The notes: a model not told the origin generated them from the sequence alone. A stretch of DNA of 64,000 bases from Drosophila miranda (GCF_003369915.1 NC_046677.1:20540913-20604912), one strand, 5' to 3'; positions 48,624 through 61,592 are shown, counted from the stretch's first letter. Translations and numbers: made by a program.

Positions 48624-49642
48624 ATGGATTCCAAGTTGACAGAGATCCCTCGTGATCAGTGGACAATTTTGAGGGATTTGTATGCCGGCGATCGCACAAA
48701 TCTCACCGGCTATGACTTAATAGAATACTTTATAAACTGGACACCAATCGATAGTGATGAAACGATCAAGGTCTATACGACCGATCTTGATTTTCCGGAC
48801 CATGGCAGATATATTTTAATTGTTGTCTTATGAGATTTAACAACTATGAGTCAAAAACTAATATGAATATTTTGCTGATAGCATTCTGTGGCCAAGAAGG
48901 CGTATGTCTACATGAATACTGTGAAAGAATCTCTGGAGGAACTGCAATCCGCGCTGTGCTCTTTGAATCTACAAAGTTGGCATTTGATCTGTGGCTATGA
49001 CGAACGGTTAAAGCCCATTGTTGACCATTATTGGGCAGCAAGGGGACATCCATGTAAACTGGTACATCAAGGCACTCTTGTCTACCATTTGCCCAAATCC
49101 GAAATCAAGAAATTTCCACGAACGTAAGACTGTAAGGCCTATTAATGTAACCCTAGCTAATCACCCAATCTTTCAGAGATACTCCCTCATTTTATTGCCG
49201 TAGGCTTGAGCCCATCGAGGCCGGAATGGTGGATAAGCACTGGCCCTATCGCTCTGCTGATTCTCTGGAACTGATAACAGGGTTCATCAAGAACAATATT
49301 AGTACCGGCTTCTATGATACTGGAAGTCTGCACGGCTGGTGCCTCAGGTGGGACAAGAAAGGGGTTTTGGGATTTACTCTTATACTGTCATTCCTCCACA
49401 GATCTCCCCATGGGAGCATGAACAACCTGCATGTCTTACATGAGTACAGACGTGCGGGAGTGGGTTACATGATAGTTCGTTTCATCGCCGAATTAATTGC
49501 CGCCTCGGGATCTGAAGTTCTGGCCACGGTTGTTCCTGAGAATGAGAAATCACGCAAAATGTTTGAGAAACTTGGCTTTCACGTTATCAATGCATTGTAT
49601 TGGTCGGTAATGCCAGAATCCCAGATGCAGACAGATGAATAA
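48624..49642 (+). CDS. Glycine N-acyltransferase-like protein, copy 1
   Basis: Exons about 48624-48821, 48882-49123, 49177-49347 and 49402-49642 give about 283 residues. The start MDSKLTEIPRDQW was chosen because copy 2 begins MDSLVEIPRGDW and the leader fits the promoter. The C-terminal half is an N-acyltransferase (GNAT-like) fold with the acyl-CoA loop motif RRAGVGYMIVR, followed by a NEKSRKMFEKLGF-type segment. Such enzymes transfer acyl groups from acyl-CoA to glycine or other amines. The donor of intron 1 is poor (GTTGTC, or GTCTTA one codon later). For exon 3 the acceptor at 49176 was preferred over 49203 because it aligns better with copy 2. D. melanogaster CG12560 is the recalled counterpart. 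Confidence 0.82.
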
Positions 49643-49962
49643 CATTTGAATAGATTGAAATACATATCTGACAAGAAATTGTCATAAAATTCTTGTAATT
49701 TAACAACCATCGCCGCATGAAAAATTAAATAATTCACTGCTGCATTCAAACTGCATTTCCTTTGTTTCTTTCTACTGTAAGAAAGAAAATTCAGCAAACA
49801 CCAACTGTTTCTTATCTGTATCTACGAGCTACTCTCTTATATTACATTGCATATTGCTCTGAGCTCTAGATTATGGGGTGTTTCGTGCTCTTTGCATTGA
49901 ATTTTAGTTTTCTATTGTTCATTCGGTTTTTAGCTATCATTCAGGTCGGTACCAAGTCGGAA

Positions 49963-50965
49963 ATGGATTCACTGGTTGAGATACCACGCGGCGATTGGAT
50001 AAAGCTGCGAGATCTATATGCCGACCGAGATACGGATCCACATGGTTACATGTGCATTAATAACTATATAAATTGGGTGCAGAAAGAACCAGAACTGCCA
50101 GTCAGAGTATTATCGCTAAATGGGGAGTGGAAAAAAGAGGGAACATTCCTAATAGCCGTGAGTACCAGCGTTGTATGCAATTGAGAGAACTTTTATAAGA
50201 GAATCTATCCGAATTAAGGTCGATATGGGACTTAATCTTCAGCATCTCTACTTCAATACATTGAGCGATGATCTGAGCCCGGTGACGAAGGCAATTGAAT
50301 GCTTGAAGCCCTCAAATGATGAGTACCTGTTCTTTGGCTTTAGTTCTCGCTTTGAGCCTTTGGTCAGGAATTTTGGGAAGACATGTCTCCCCAAAGAACT
50401 GGGTATTGTGAACATCGTTTGGTATTTTGCCAGCAAAGAACTTGTATCCACATTCACCATCGAGTAAGTAGAAATTTTCCAATGTTCTTGACCCCCATCT
50501 CATTGTGGTATCTTCTAGAGTTCCAAATGGCATCAGACTGGACAATTTGAGTGTTAAAGATGCCGAAACGGTCAACGAAATCTGGCCACATCGTGCTCAT
50601 GATTCCGTGAAATTTGTCCGACGACTGATTCAATATAATGAGAATGTTGGCGCCTATGATGAGACTGGAAAATTGGTGGCCTGGTGCCTGAGGTGAGACA
50701 ATTCGATTGATTCCTAGTGCGATCTATAAATTACTCCCTCTTCTCACCCGATAGATTGCCAATTGGTGCCTTGGGTCTGCTCCAAGTTCTAGAATCGCAT
50801 AAGCGCCTGGGCCTGGGCAGCCTCATGGTTCGCGCTCTGTCGAAAAAGATCAATGATTTGGGCGAATCAGTCGTGGCTCCGGTGGTAACACAAAATTCAG
50901 CCTCCCGCGGAATGTTTGAGAAAATCGGGTTTCAACCGATTGATAAAGTCTATTGGGCCGAATAA
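49963..50965 (+). CDS. Glycine N-acyltransferase-like protein, copy 2
   Basis: Exons 49963-50157, 50243-50463, 50519-50692 and 50755-50965 join in phase for 266 residues. All three introns interrupt the protein at the same places and in the same phases as in copy 1, so the pair arose by tandem duplication. The acyl-CoA loop reads HKRLGLGSLMVR, followed by NSASRGMFEKIGF. Splice donors are good (GTGAGT, GTAAGT, GTGAGA). The spacing between copies is 320 bp with no obvious TATA box, but there are TTATC (GATA-type) motifs near 49,812. Protein identity between the copies looks moderate, so the duplication is not recent. Confidence 0.85.
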
Positions 50966-52691
50966 ACAGATCAATAGATAAGGAAAATAAAAGACCCTAA
51001 TCAAAAATCTCTTATCTCAAACCTCAATTATCAATTATAATATAATCGAATGGCTAATAAATGCGAAGTCCGCTTATGCCTTGGGTGTTGTATTTCTTTT
51101 TCGTTTGATTATTGATCTTGGGGAACTTCTAGAAAACAGAAGATAAGATGACAGGCGGGCAGTATTCCGAGGCATAGAAACAGCATACGATGGCAGTTTG
51201 ATTGGGTTAATTGATATATTGTTTATGTCTAAGTTTATAAACAAAAATACAATTGCATTTCCTGGGGTTTTCATATCCCTTTTGGGAAGAGATGGTTTGG
51301 ATTATACAAGTGACTCATTCAATCATTGGATTCATCTGATTAGTCATCATTAAAATGTGATTTAAATTACAGTTTTTTTAGCTTTTGTTTTACTTTTCAA
51401 AAATTAAAAATTGGTTTACAAAGCGATAATCACCTTCGCGTGACCAAAGTTAATTCAATCTTCGTTAGTTGGTAAATTTTCAGTGTTTCCTACAGAGCTT
51501 GTCTGACGAGAATGATTTCATTGTGTTGAAGATTAATGGTGACAAAAATTAATACGAAATATTCGGCGATTTGCAAATGCAGTGCAATTGCACCAAATTG
51601 AATGCAGTATTTCAAAGACATTTTTACAAACAAATGCAATTTTCGTAATAAATAAAGAACATTTGATACGTCATTTGGCTATTTAAGGTAGAATGTACTT
51701 TCAGACCAGCTCTTGAGGTCCCGAACTTGGAATATTGTATGATCTTAAAATGTGTCGGAAATGTGCTGAGGTCGAAGTGCTTCCCGCTCTTCTCTACTAA
51801 AGCCTAATGGTCATGTTAATCCGCGTTCTTTGGTAATTGTTTGTAGCGGCTTTTACCAGCATCATCGCTTCAACGGATTTCCATATCATTCTTCTGCCAA
51901 AATGGGGAAACCCCTAACTTTATCACAAAGGGCCTTGTTAGAGCTCCACAAAAGCGCAAACTTTCCAGTGACGGGGTCTGAGAACACGCATCTAACATAA
52001 ATCATACAATATATGTACCTTATAAATATTTAAAATATTTACTCTACCTCTTTGTGTAGTCGCCGGGAGAGATATAGAGAGAGAGAGCACATTAGTAAGC
52101 ACGTCACATGAGGTCGGGAGAGATAAAGAGAGAGAGGGAGCTTCAATGGATTTCCGCTACTGGTTTCGCAGAAAAATGAGGGAGGCACGCCGCGCTGTGT
52201 CTCATCCGTACAACCCAGAAAGTACCGATCATACCGATTGGAATCAATAACAAGTGCAGACAACCCCCTCTCGGGGGCATCAATGTAAACAGAGTCGGAT
52301 CGGGGTATAACCCAGACCAGATGGTATGGGTATGAGTCGACGGCCAAACAAACGCTAGCGAGAAAATTACAGGGCCAGAAAGAGAGAGAGAGAGAGCTCG
52401 GCTTGAAGGAGCTGCTCGGTGTGTACGTACAACAGTTCGTATTAAACCTGATAACGAGTTTCCGATTCAAGTTTTATAACGATTCGCGCTGAGCGGTGGC
52501 AGTTTAGTCTGTCGCCTGGTGTTAGCAACGCAGCTGCCTCGATCGCGTTCGAATTCTAAGCTCGCGTACTCACACTCATACTAAATATACATACTATATA
52601 TAGCCAATATATATAGGTATATCTGTGTGCTCATCTACGGATTCACTGATCCGATAAGATTCGAAATTACTCGTACTATTACTCGCACAAT
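50966..52691. other. Intergenic region and Spn28Dc leader
   Basis: The first kilobase is AT-rich with no gene. From about 52,070 GA-rich tracts appear (52,070-52,135 and 52,380-52,400, GAGAGAGAG), candidate GAGA-factor sites ahead of the serpin. Sequence from about 52,490 to 52,691 is probably the serpin 5' leader. Confidence 0.5.
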
Positions 52692-55146
52692 ATGTGGCGC
52701 TTACTTTTCGCTTTACTGGTGATGATGAGTGTGGTCCGATCAGAGACAGATCTGTGGCGACCCGATCTCCGCACTCCCGAGACCCAGGCCTACATCATGC
52801 GGCTCCAGCAAGAGAACGCGCAACAGCAGCAAGACAGCCAACAGCCACTGCCCCTGCTTCAGCCGCAATCACAGCCCGAGTTCCAGTTCCAGCCCATACA
52901 GGAATCAGCACCTCTGCTATCGCCCGGCCTTGTCAGTGGCCTTCCCAACAAGAACGTGAATAGTAGGATAGGGTCAACAACTGGGAGTGCTGGCAGCTCT
53001 GCTTGGGGTGGCGGTGGTGCCTCTTCCGGCTCCGCTTCCGGCTCATCCTACGTGGACGTTGCCAGCTCGGATCAGATAGCTCGCAGTGTGTTGAACTTCG
53101 CCCACAATCTGGCGAATCAACTGAGCGGTAGATATCGCAAGACAGAGGTGTTCTCGCCTCTCAGCATTGTCTCTTCGCTGGCTCTGCTACTGCTCGGCGC
53201 CAAGGGACGCAGCTACCAGGAGCTGTCGTCTGTGTTCGGCACGTCAGATACAATCAAATTTCACGAGCAATTCGGCCTGATGCTCCAGGATGTGCGGCAA
53301 CCCAACCGCGAGATGGTGTCCTCCGGGCGCCCACTGGTCCCGTGGCGGACAAGTAATGGCCAGCGCACGTACCGACGTTATCTGCGACCTGCACCCCACG
53401 AGGTGCATCTGGCCAACGGACTTTTCACCCAGACGGGCTACACGCTCAATGCCGGCTACAGGTGAGTTTAATTAACGATAAACTGGATCTGAGCTCAGTT
53501 CAGGTTGGAGATGGGAAATGCCAGACTATTAGTGGCTGCCTTGAGCTGCTTCGGACGGGATGGCCCCATCGGATCGGATCGTTGGGAAGTGATCGAGCAG
53601 CGATCTGGAATATCAAGAATGATTCAACGGCGAATCATGTAATGTAAGATTGGGATTGTTTGATTGGGAGATCATTTATCTGTGCAATTTCAATGCAAAG
53701 AAATGTGCAAGATCGAATCCAATACAGATTGACTTGAGAGAAAAATGTTGCTTAGCAAGCAGGCTATGATTAACACGTTTCAAGAATGGAAAGACTTTCT
53801 CGCATATATTCTATATATGCATGCAAATTTCACGTATACTCACATATGGATTAAATTAACGAATTATCAGCAAAGCGTGATCAATTATAAACTTTAAATA
53901 GCATGGGAAAAGCAATCTGATGAAATGTATAGCATAGTAGGAAAATCCCTAGCAAGTCCACCAATTTATATGGCATACAATGAGGTTCTCCCTCCGTGAA
54001 TTACCATAAACTTTAATGATCTTCAGCGCCAATCTGTTAGTTTCAGTGAACCATTTTAAAGCGTTTCTTTATTGCATTGTCCATCTCGTCCCTGTCCATC
54101 CCGAGAACCAGCTGTTCCAACTTATCTTCCAAATGATCTTGCACTAATTCGTTAGCTCATGATGATTTTGTACTCATGTGCTCTATTTTATTTGCATTTG
54201 CAGTCAAGTGATCCGTGATATATATGGATCGGATTTGGAGACGCAGGATTTTGAAGCGAGTCCGGCTAAGGCGCGTTACAACATCAACAGCTGGGTGGCG
54301 CAACACACGCGAAACCATATTGACAGCATCATATCAAGCGACATACCGCAGAGTACTCGAATGATTCTGGCCAATGCCCTGTACTTCAAGGGCTTCTGGG
54401 AGACGGACTTCATCGAGTCAGCCACCAAGCCGGATAGTTTCTATCCGAATGGCGAGGGCACACAACCGGTGCTGAGTGTCCCGATGATGGCTACGGGCGG
54501 CAGTTTTCCCTACCACGAGGATCATCAGCTGGGCTGCAAGATCCTTGGCCTGCCCTATCGCGGCAACCTGAGCACCATGTATATCATCCAGCCCTTCAAG
54601 TCGTCGGTGGACAAGTTGAATATGCTCCAGCAGAGACTAAACGCAGACGTGATCGAGGACCTGATCAGCAGGATGGTTCGCCGGTCTGCCGTGATGGCCT
54701 TTCCCAAGATGCACATTACAGAGTCCGTCAGCCTGAAGACCATGCTCCAGCACATGGGTATCGGCGGCATCTTCAGTACAGTCCAAAACGATCTCTCCCT
54801 GATTGCCACAAATGAGGCGCAATCTGCGGCGGGTGGTCACTCGGCCTCCTCAGATCGACTGAGCAATAGTCTGGGGGGCAACGCCTTACATAATCTGGAG
54901 GCCCAACGGAGTGCATCTCCAGCGGCACGCTCCGATCTAGTGGTGGATGACATTGTCCACAAGGTTGACTTCACCGTCAACGAACAGGGCACGGAGGCAG
55001 CGGCGGCCACGGTCACGTATGTGAAGAAATCGGGACCCGACGTACTCTTCCGAGGCGATACGCCATTCATTGTCTTGGTGCGCCATGATCCAACCAAGCT
55101 TATCCTGTTCTATGGCATCATCAATGAACCGCCAACGGCTAATTAG
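52692..55146 (+). CDS. Spn28Dc: Inhibitory serpin, Spn28Dc
   Basis: Exons 52692-53461 and 54204-55146 join in phase for 570 residues. A signal peptide (LLFALLVMMSVVRS) is followed by a Gln/Pro- and Ser/Gly-rich extension of about 110 residues, then the serpin fold. The reactive-centre hinge EQGTEAAAAT (about 517-526) has small residues as in true inhibitors. The likely scissile bond follows the KK at about 531-532 (KK|SG), so trypsin-like clip proteases are the expected targets. The family C-terminal signature FIVLVRHDPTKLILFYG is intact. An Ala/Ser/Gly-rich insertion (about residues 470-505) precedes strand s5A. In D. melanogaster Spn28D limits phenoloxidase activation in hemolymph and pigmentation. 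A poly(A) signal AATAAA lies near 55,231. Confidence 0.93.
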
Positions 55147-55414
55147 GTTTCGTTTCGAATGTCTAGGAATTAGTAAGTAAGATCGTTGACTTTTTAGTTA
55201 GGAATTTAAGAAGCAATTTAATATGATAATAAACTAAGTGAAATAGTGTACAAAAAACCGATGGTTCTTTCTTCTTTTCTGAGTTTGAGTTTGGAATTTT
55301 ATTTCAAATTCAAATTTATACCGCCAAAGTTCGGTTTTGCTCCAGTCGATATTTATATCGATGAATTGGTGGCCAGGCGACGCTGCAGATTTGAGTCATA
55401 ACCAGGGTGACCAT

Positions 55415-55555
55415 TTACGGTATTTTTGATACTTTTCGGTATTTTTTGAGGTCAAAATTGAAGCGACGGTATATTTTTTAAATGAGACGGTATATTTTGG
55501 TATATTTCTGAGGGTCGGCCGGTAAATTTTAACGATAAATCCGCGGTTACACTGG
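55415..55555 (+). promoter_or_regulatory. Motif 6 cluster and Motif 1-like promoter of Wwox
   Basis: Five copies of GGTAT(A/T)TTT lie between 55,418 and 55,508, including the perfect Motif 6 match TTTGGTATATTT. They are followed by CGGTTACACTG (55544-55554), one mismatch from Motif 1, about 75 bp before the start codon. This is a housekeeping-type promoter. It lies only 270 bp beyond the serpin stop codon. Confidence 0.7.
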
Positions 55556-55627
55556 TCAAAACAGCTGACTTGTTGGCTTTGTTTTGGATTTGTTTTTTTC
55601 GAATTTCCAGGCTTAGAACGTGCAAAA

Positions 55628-58600
55628 ATGATGTCCTTACCGGATACAGACAGTGAGGATGAGCTGCCCCCCGGCTGGGAAGAGCGCGCCACAGACGACG
55701 GCACCGTCTGCTATGTGAAGTATAAAGGTCAAGCTCAATCGCAAAACGTATCTGATAAATGGATTTTTATCTCTTCAGCCAGCAAAACAAAACCTCTCAG
55801 TGGACACATCCAAGAACTGGCCGGTCCAAACGCATTACTGGGGAACTGCCGATTGGCTGGGAAAAGTACTATGACGAGCAGCTCAAGAAATTTATATTCC
55901 TGAACAAAGAAACACAGCAGCGTAGCAATGTGGATCCCCGACTAGCCTTCGCTGTGGAAGAGCCCACTCAGAATGTGGCCCAGGTCCGGCAGAGATTTGA
56001 TTCCTGCAGCACAGCACTACAGGTGCTCCATGGCAAGGATCTGCATGGACGAATTGCTCTGATAACCGGAGCGAATTGCGGCATTGGCTTTGAGACTGCT
56101 CGCTCTCTGACTCAACATGGCTGTGAGATCATATTCGCCTGTCGTAGTCGGGCCAGCGCTGAAGCAGCCATCGACCGGATTGCTCAGGAGCGACCCTCGG
56201 CTCAGGCCCGCTGCCGTTTTGTGGCCCTCGATTTGAGTTCGTTGCGTGCTGTCCAGCAGTTTGTGCGGGAGATCAAGGAGAGTGTGAGGTGTGTGCCTGC
56301 CCAATTAGGTTTTCTAGTATAAAAAATATACAAATTCATGTATTTTCCAGCCACATTGATTACCTCATCTTAAACGCGGGCGTTTTTGCCTTACCCTATT
56401 CGACGACCGTAGATGGTCTGGAGACCACATTCCAAGTATCGCATCTGTCCCATTTCTACTTGACTATGCAATTGGAGACGTTGTTTGATTACAAGACGAG
56501 GATTGTGGTTCTGTCATCTGAGTCGCACAGGTATTTATTTATTTGAAATATGATGCGGGGTTTTGTTAGTTAATGGAACAATTGTGAGACTGTTGATATA
56601 CGATAAGGCCTCAAATGCAATCTAAACCATTGATATGAAAAGAATGCAGAAAACTGCATCTTCATTGATAAGGTGAAGTTTCCTTTAAGGTGAATCTATA
56701 TCTGAATTATCGAATTTGCAAGAAAGCGGAAGTTGATACCATTTTACTATTAACAATAGGTACTCCACTCCCTTTCAAAACATCTTTCAGAATACATACA
56801 TATGTATTTTACGTTGTAGTTTCATGTTGAACTGGGATCACTTGCACTGCCTCCAGTGTAAATCCCATTCAAGTTCCATATTTTCCTTTTGTGCGGCAAG
56901 CATTTGACACTTTTGCAACCGGTATTCGTAGAGTATGAGGTATATTCATCATGGTCTTTGCAACAGGAACTAAAGGCAGCGTTTTGCGATCCCCCCTACC
57001 CACAATCGATCGAGTGGCGAATCTTATCAATGACCAAAGTCTGTTGTATTTCGTTTTTGGGTCAGCGTCAGCTAATCACTGCTAATCGCTCGTTTTATCT
57101 GCACAGTCCAAAATATGTAGACCAGTCTGCATTTTTTGTTTATTTTGAAACATGTTTCTGAAAATAGATCCCATATGGGGGCTATAAAACGGAAGGACTC
57201 GAGAGAAATGTAAATGTTTGGCATTTGAAAAGTTCTTCAGAATACATAGGTTTGATGGCTTGAGCTTAATCGGTGTTATAGATATCAGAGATCTTACTAG
57301 AGTAGCGAGGTATTTGGTGGTCGTCACCATCGCTTATGGCGCTCCTACATGTCTTCATTTATTTATTTTATTTGCGAGTTGATTGCACTTTTATGCCCCT
57401 CCGCAATGTGGACTTTGGACCCGACCGGTTTCTTTTCGCTTTGGGGCCAAACTATTCATAGTGCGAGCCAAAAATAAATAATTTCGCCTGCATACTCATT
57501 TCGCAGCTATGCCGTGTAGGCTAGTGTAGGTTTCCAAACAAATTTTTAATCATTTGGCGTCACTCCATCTGCCTCGACTCTTTTGTGTTTGTCTACGATT
57601 GAAGCTGTGTTTCGTCTCGTTTCAAGGCGAAACGCAATTGAACTTCGATCTACCATCCAACGGCGATCCAGAGCTGCGCACATTTCGTATTCGTAGTTTC
57701 AGATAAACCAGAATCAACCACTCTGCTATCAAAACAACAACGCCACAGCTTTGATTACATTATCGAAACCCCACATGTAGAGGCAGGGCGCAACCCTCAC
57801 GTGCAGATGTAAGCACAGTGGAATGTAGTATGTACATATATTGAATACAGAGGGTCGTAAAGAAATGCTAAAGAAAATTTTGAGTAATACATTTAAATGT
57901 ATATCTCTCAGGGAACTGTTACCTGAGATATCACTTCACGATACTGCCACTTTTAGAGATAGGCAGCTATTGATGCTATATAATGGATTAGGAAAAATCG
58001 GAGCACCACCAACTATGTGGGTTGCACTCTATAGAACTCTCTAGAAAATCTCAACAGTTGGGTCAATTTGGAATTAATTAATATCCACCATTAAAAGGGA
58101 TCCAAGGGATCTACCACATAATCCTACTGGCCGGTATGAAAAATATAGCAAACGGATATAAGTAATTATAGTCAAACATCCCCAAGTCGAGTTTATAAGA
58201 AATCTGTAGGATTCCAATTCTGTGAAATGTCTTTTTCATAACCAGAACATCTATTATCTGAATTTCTATATAACTCTTTCATAAGAGAATGCAGTTTCTT
58301 AATTTATTTAAATTTATAAAAGATATAAAGATCAGTTGATATAGTCGATGGGTTTCAGTTAAGTCATAGCACTTTTACTGCACCTTAATAGGAACTTAGT
58401 TAGTTTCCATCATCTCTTGATCCACTGTGCCCAGTGTCACACATATAAAAATGATGGAAGACTCGCGTGAATCGAGTGGAGGAAGCACAAAACGCAATTG
58501 AATGGAGAGGGGGGGAGTTTGTTACGAGTATTGGAGGTGGTTTCTTTTTTTCTGCCGCTGCTGCTGCCTCTGGGGCTGCCTCTGCTGCTGCTGATGTGCT

Positions 58601-60443
58601 GACTGTGCGCGTTGCTCTGCTCACGTACTACATTTTTGGCTTCTCGTTTCGAGTATGTATCTTTCCAGTCCGGGTCTGGCGTGCAACAAAAAGTCGCGTG
58701 CGCCATGCGGTGTACTTGCTGATAGTCATGTATGCCACAAAATGTTCGGCCAAGATTTGATGAATTATACCCAGTTCCTATTGGGGTCAAAAGCGAAGCA
58801 AATGGGTGCTAACTGATAAACATTTTCGAATCATTTTCGAAGGCAAACAACACTCCATAATGATTGAAGATCCCTGTGAAATCCACAGAATTTTCTGTTT
58901 GCACAATTGAAAAGATTTTCACATCATTATGCAGAAATCTTTAATGCATTTAGCTAATGTAATTACTATTTGTTATTAATTGCTCAAATGAATGCTAAGC
59001 TGGAGCCCCTCGTTGCACGTCTGTTCAAATATGATCCACTCCGTACAAGTACAAGTGCTATAAACAACACGTATGCTCGTTTCTGCCTGTACCTACCGCA
59101 ACACAAACACAAACCAACAACAACAAATAACTCCCACAAACCCCAACAACAGCCAGCCCAACACCAAGTTCCATTTATCTAGAAAGCAGCAAATGTATGC
59201 ATAAATAAATACAAATTTGCATAGATTTTTGCGACGTTATTTTTACATTGACCGTTCTGTTCTGTTTTGTTCTGTGGGCTGTGGCCCCAAGCCGAGAGCG
59301 CTGGTCGGGCAATTTAAAAATGAAAACAAATCCAAAGTCCAGAATGTGCGCAAATCAAACTTTCATGTTGGAGGCGGCTCTATGCGCCCTGAGCATGCGC
59401 TACACGAAAAGGGGCTCCCTCTCCATTGATGAAGCCCCTCTGAACAGACTCTGAGAAGACACTTCCGACTGTCCTTGTGGGACAGAGTTTATTGCCTGGG
59501 CTTTGTTTCACTAGCCACTTGTTGTAGCCCATTGTTGGGTGCATTCAAGATAAATATATGTATGTAGGAGAGGGCTTAGTCATTGTCAATGACCTGTACT
59601 TTGTGGCTGTACTGTTTGTTGATTCTGACTTGATGCATCTCATTAATAACGAGCGTTAAGCGCCGGCAATACACAAGAACAACGACAATGCCAATCAAGA
59701 CTCGTTTGGCGATTGGCGTTGACGGGGGGCAAAGTCCACTGGGTTCGCTGGATGAATAATATATGCTGATCCATACGTACTAACTCAAATTGGAAGAACT
59801 GGGCTAACCAGCAAATGCGTCTTAAAAATGAACAATCCTTTCTCTTCCATCGCTTGTATTCAGGTTCGCCAATCTGCCTGTGGACAACCTGGCCATTAAT
59901 CATGTATCCCCCCCAGCGGAGAAATACTGGAGCATGATGGCCTACAACAATGCAAAGCTGTGCAACGTACTTTTCGCCCAGGAACTGGCCCAAGTGAGTC
60001 ATGACCAAATTTGGCACCAAGAATTAGGTCACTAATTGAACTCTTATCTTCGGTACCTACCTGAAGCGCTGGAAGCAACGCGGAATCTCTGTGTTCTCCG
60101 TGCATCCTGGGAATATGGTCTCCACGGAATTGTCGCGTAATTATTGGTTCTACCGCTGGCTGTTTGCCATCGTGAGACCCTTTACCAAGTCCCTGGTGAG
60201 AAAAAGAGACACGCATTTAATTTAATTGACTATCACTTATAAGAGTACTCTCTCTGACAGCAACAAGCTGCTGCCACCAGCATCTACTGTGCCACAGCCA
60301 ACGAGCTGACAGGATTGTCGGGACTATACTTTAACAACTGCTACTTCTGTGAGCCCAGCAAGCTCTCCAAGAGCGCTGCACTGCAGCAGCAATTGTGGCA
60401 CCTCAGCGAGCACCTGGTCTCCGAACTGCTGGAGGACCATTAA
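55628..60443 (+). CDS. Wwox: Wwox, WW-domain oxidoreductase
   Basis: Six exons join in phase: 55628-55719, 55779-56288, 56351-56530, 59864-59993, 60067-60195 and 60261-60443, for 407 residues. Two WW domains come first (GWEERATDDGTVCYVN..W..P at about 16-43 and GWEKYYDEQLKKFIFLN..P at about 57-84), then a short-chain dehydrogenase/reductase with the cofactor motif TGANCGIG (127-134) and catalytic YNNAK (Tyr288, Lys292). The WW domains bind proline-rich PPxY partners. The protein acts in redox and mitochondrial metabolism and as a tumour suppressor in vertebrates. The intron after the third exon is 3.3 kb, unlike the others (57-73 bp). The gene converges on Sirup. Confidence 0.95.
56531..59863 (+). 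other. Large intron of Wwox
   Basis: The intron is AT-rich, with a GCTGCT-type tract near 58,550 and CAACAA-rich sequence near 59,110-59,160. Short open frames such as 57841-58044 have no family match that I recognise. No nested gene can be supported. Its size compared with the other introns may reflect enhancers or old insertions. Confidence 0.5.
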
Positions 60444-60604
60444 ATTACACCAAACAAATGTTGTGTTCCTTGTAAAATTGTTATATTTATACTTTTTATA
60501 CTAAACCATAATATTAAGCGTCGAGTATACGTGATTTGCTTTGTTTCTTAATTGTAATTTTTAAATAACAGCCTAAGTGCTAGCTAAAGGAACTTTTGGG
60601 GGGA

Positions 60605-61022
60605 CTAGAAATCGGAGACGCGACCCTTGCGCTCCCAATCGCCATAGCGTGTTGGCTCCGGACCGGCGGGACCGCCGACCTCGCCTGTGTAAGGATTCGT
60701 CTGATTGGGCCACTGCTTTAGGGGCTCCTTCTCCTGGTAGGGATGGCGAGAGAACTCGTCCAATTTCCCCAGCGGCGTCTTGGCACGCAGCTTCTTCTGG
60801 AAGGCCATCAGCTTCTCGGTCCGTGTCTTCGGCTCGGAGACATCAACGACCAAATCGTTGCCACCAACTGTTGCACGCCAGGCGCTGCTCGTCGACAGGT
60901 AGCTCACTAATTTGGTAAATGGAGATGATTATTTTCGGCTAACACTCGCGGAGGATTAGACACACACCTTGCTTGCCAACCTGCGGCAGGACGCGCATGG
61001 ATTGTTTGGCCATGGATTGCAT
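60605..61022 (-). CDS. Sirup: SDHAF4 homologue (Sirup), succinate dehydrogenase assembly factor
   Basis: Exons 60968-61022 (18 codons plus G) and 60605-60906 join in phase for 118 residues. The C-terminal [18 protein letters not shown] is the diagnostic conserved tail of SDHAF4. The N-terminus ([18 protein letters not shown]) is basic and amphipathic, a plausible mitochondrial targeting peptide. In the matrix SDHAF4 binds the flavinylated SDHA subunit and promotes its joining to SDHB in complex II, limiting oxidative damage. The D. melanogaster gene is CG7224, starvation-upregulated protein. Its promoter has a perfect Motif 1 element. Confidence 0.93.
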
Positions 61023-61249
61023 GTTGATTCTATTCTGTTCAGTTTCTCTGGTTATGCAAGAAATGCCGGCAATTCTCTCGACTTTAACTATTTTTACGGA
61101 ACTTTTATCTCACACAGCTGGTTGTGTTGTGTGTTGTTACTCGGGTGTGTGCGTTTGTTTTTGCGATGCTCTCGGATGTGGCGGTTGGCTTTTATAGTCG
61201 CTGCCTCGGCTTGTTTTTATTTTTTTTTATTATTATTTTGCGCGCCCGT

Positions 61250-61345
61250 CAGTGTGACCGCGGATTTAACGATATACGGTCTGATCCTCAGAAAAATACC
61301 AAAATATACCGCCGCATTTGAAAAATATACCGTAAATATACTGGC
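61250..61345 (-). promoter_or_regulatory. Motif 1 / Motif 6 promoter of Sirup
   Basis: On the minus strand CGGTCACACTG (61250-61260) matches Motif 1 exactly, and two GGTATATTT elements (within 61,296-61,340) match Motif 6 with one mismatch each. They lie 230-320 bp upstream of the start codon, implying a leader of about 200 bases. Confidence 0.7.
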
Positions 61346-61592
61346 GAATTCATGTTCTTATAATCATATTCTTCGATTTTGATATTCCGTTGAATAATGC
61401 TGGCTAACTAAAACCCTTAGCTCAGCCCACATAATTTTAGGTCATTGATGAATAAATTTTATATATGACTGAATTATTTTAAGGACTCCCTGTTTTTAAT
61501 TGTGTCTAAAATTCGGCTTAAATAAAAAAGATCAAGAAGCTCGCCGCCGTCAAATACTGTGGAGGCAGTGTTACCCATAAGTGAGACCCATA

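Noticed and set aside
57841-58044. 67-codon frame inside the large Wwox intron
   Set aside because: No family match, no signal peptide and AT-rich codons; it could be real but nothing in the sequence supports it.
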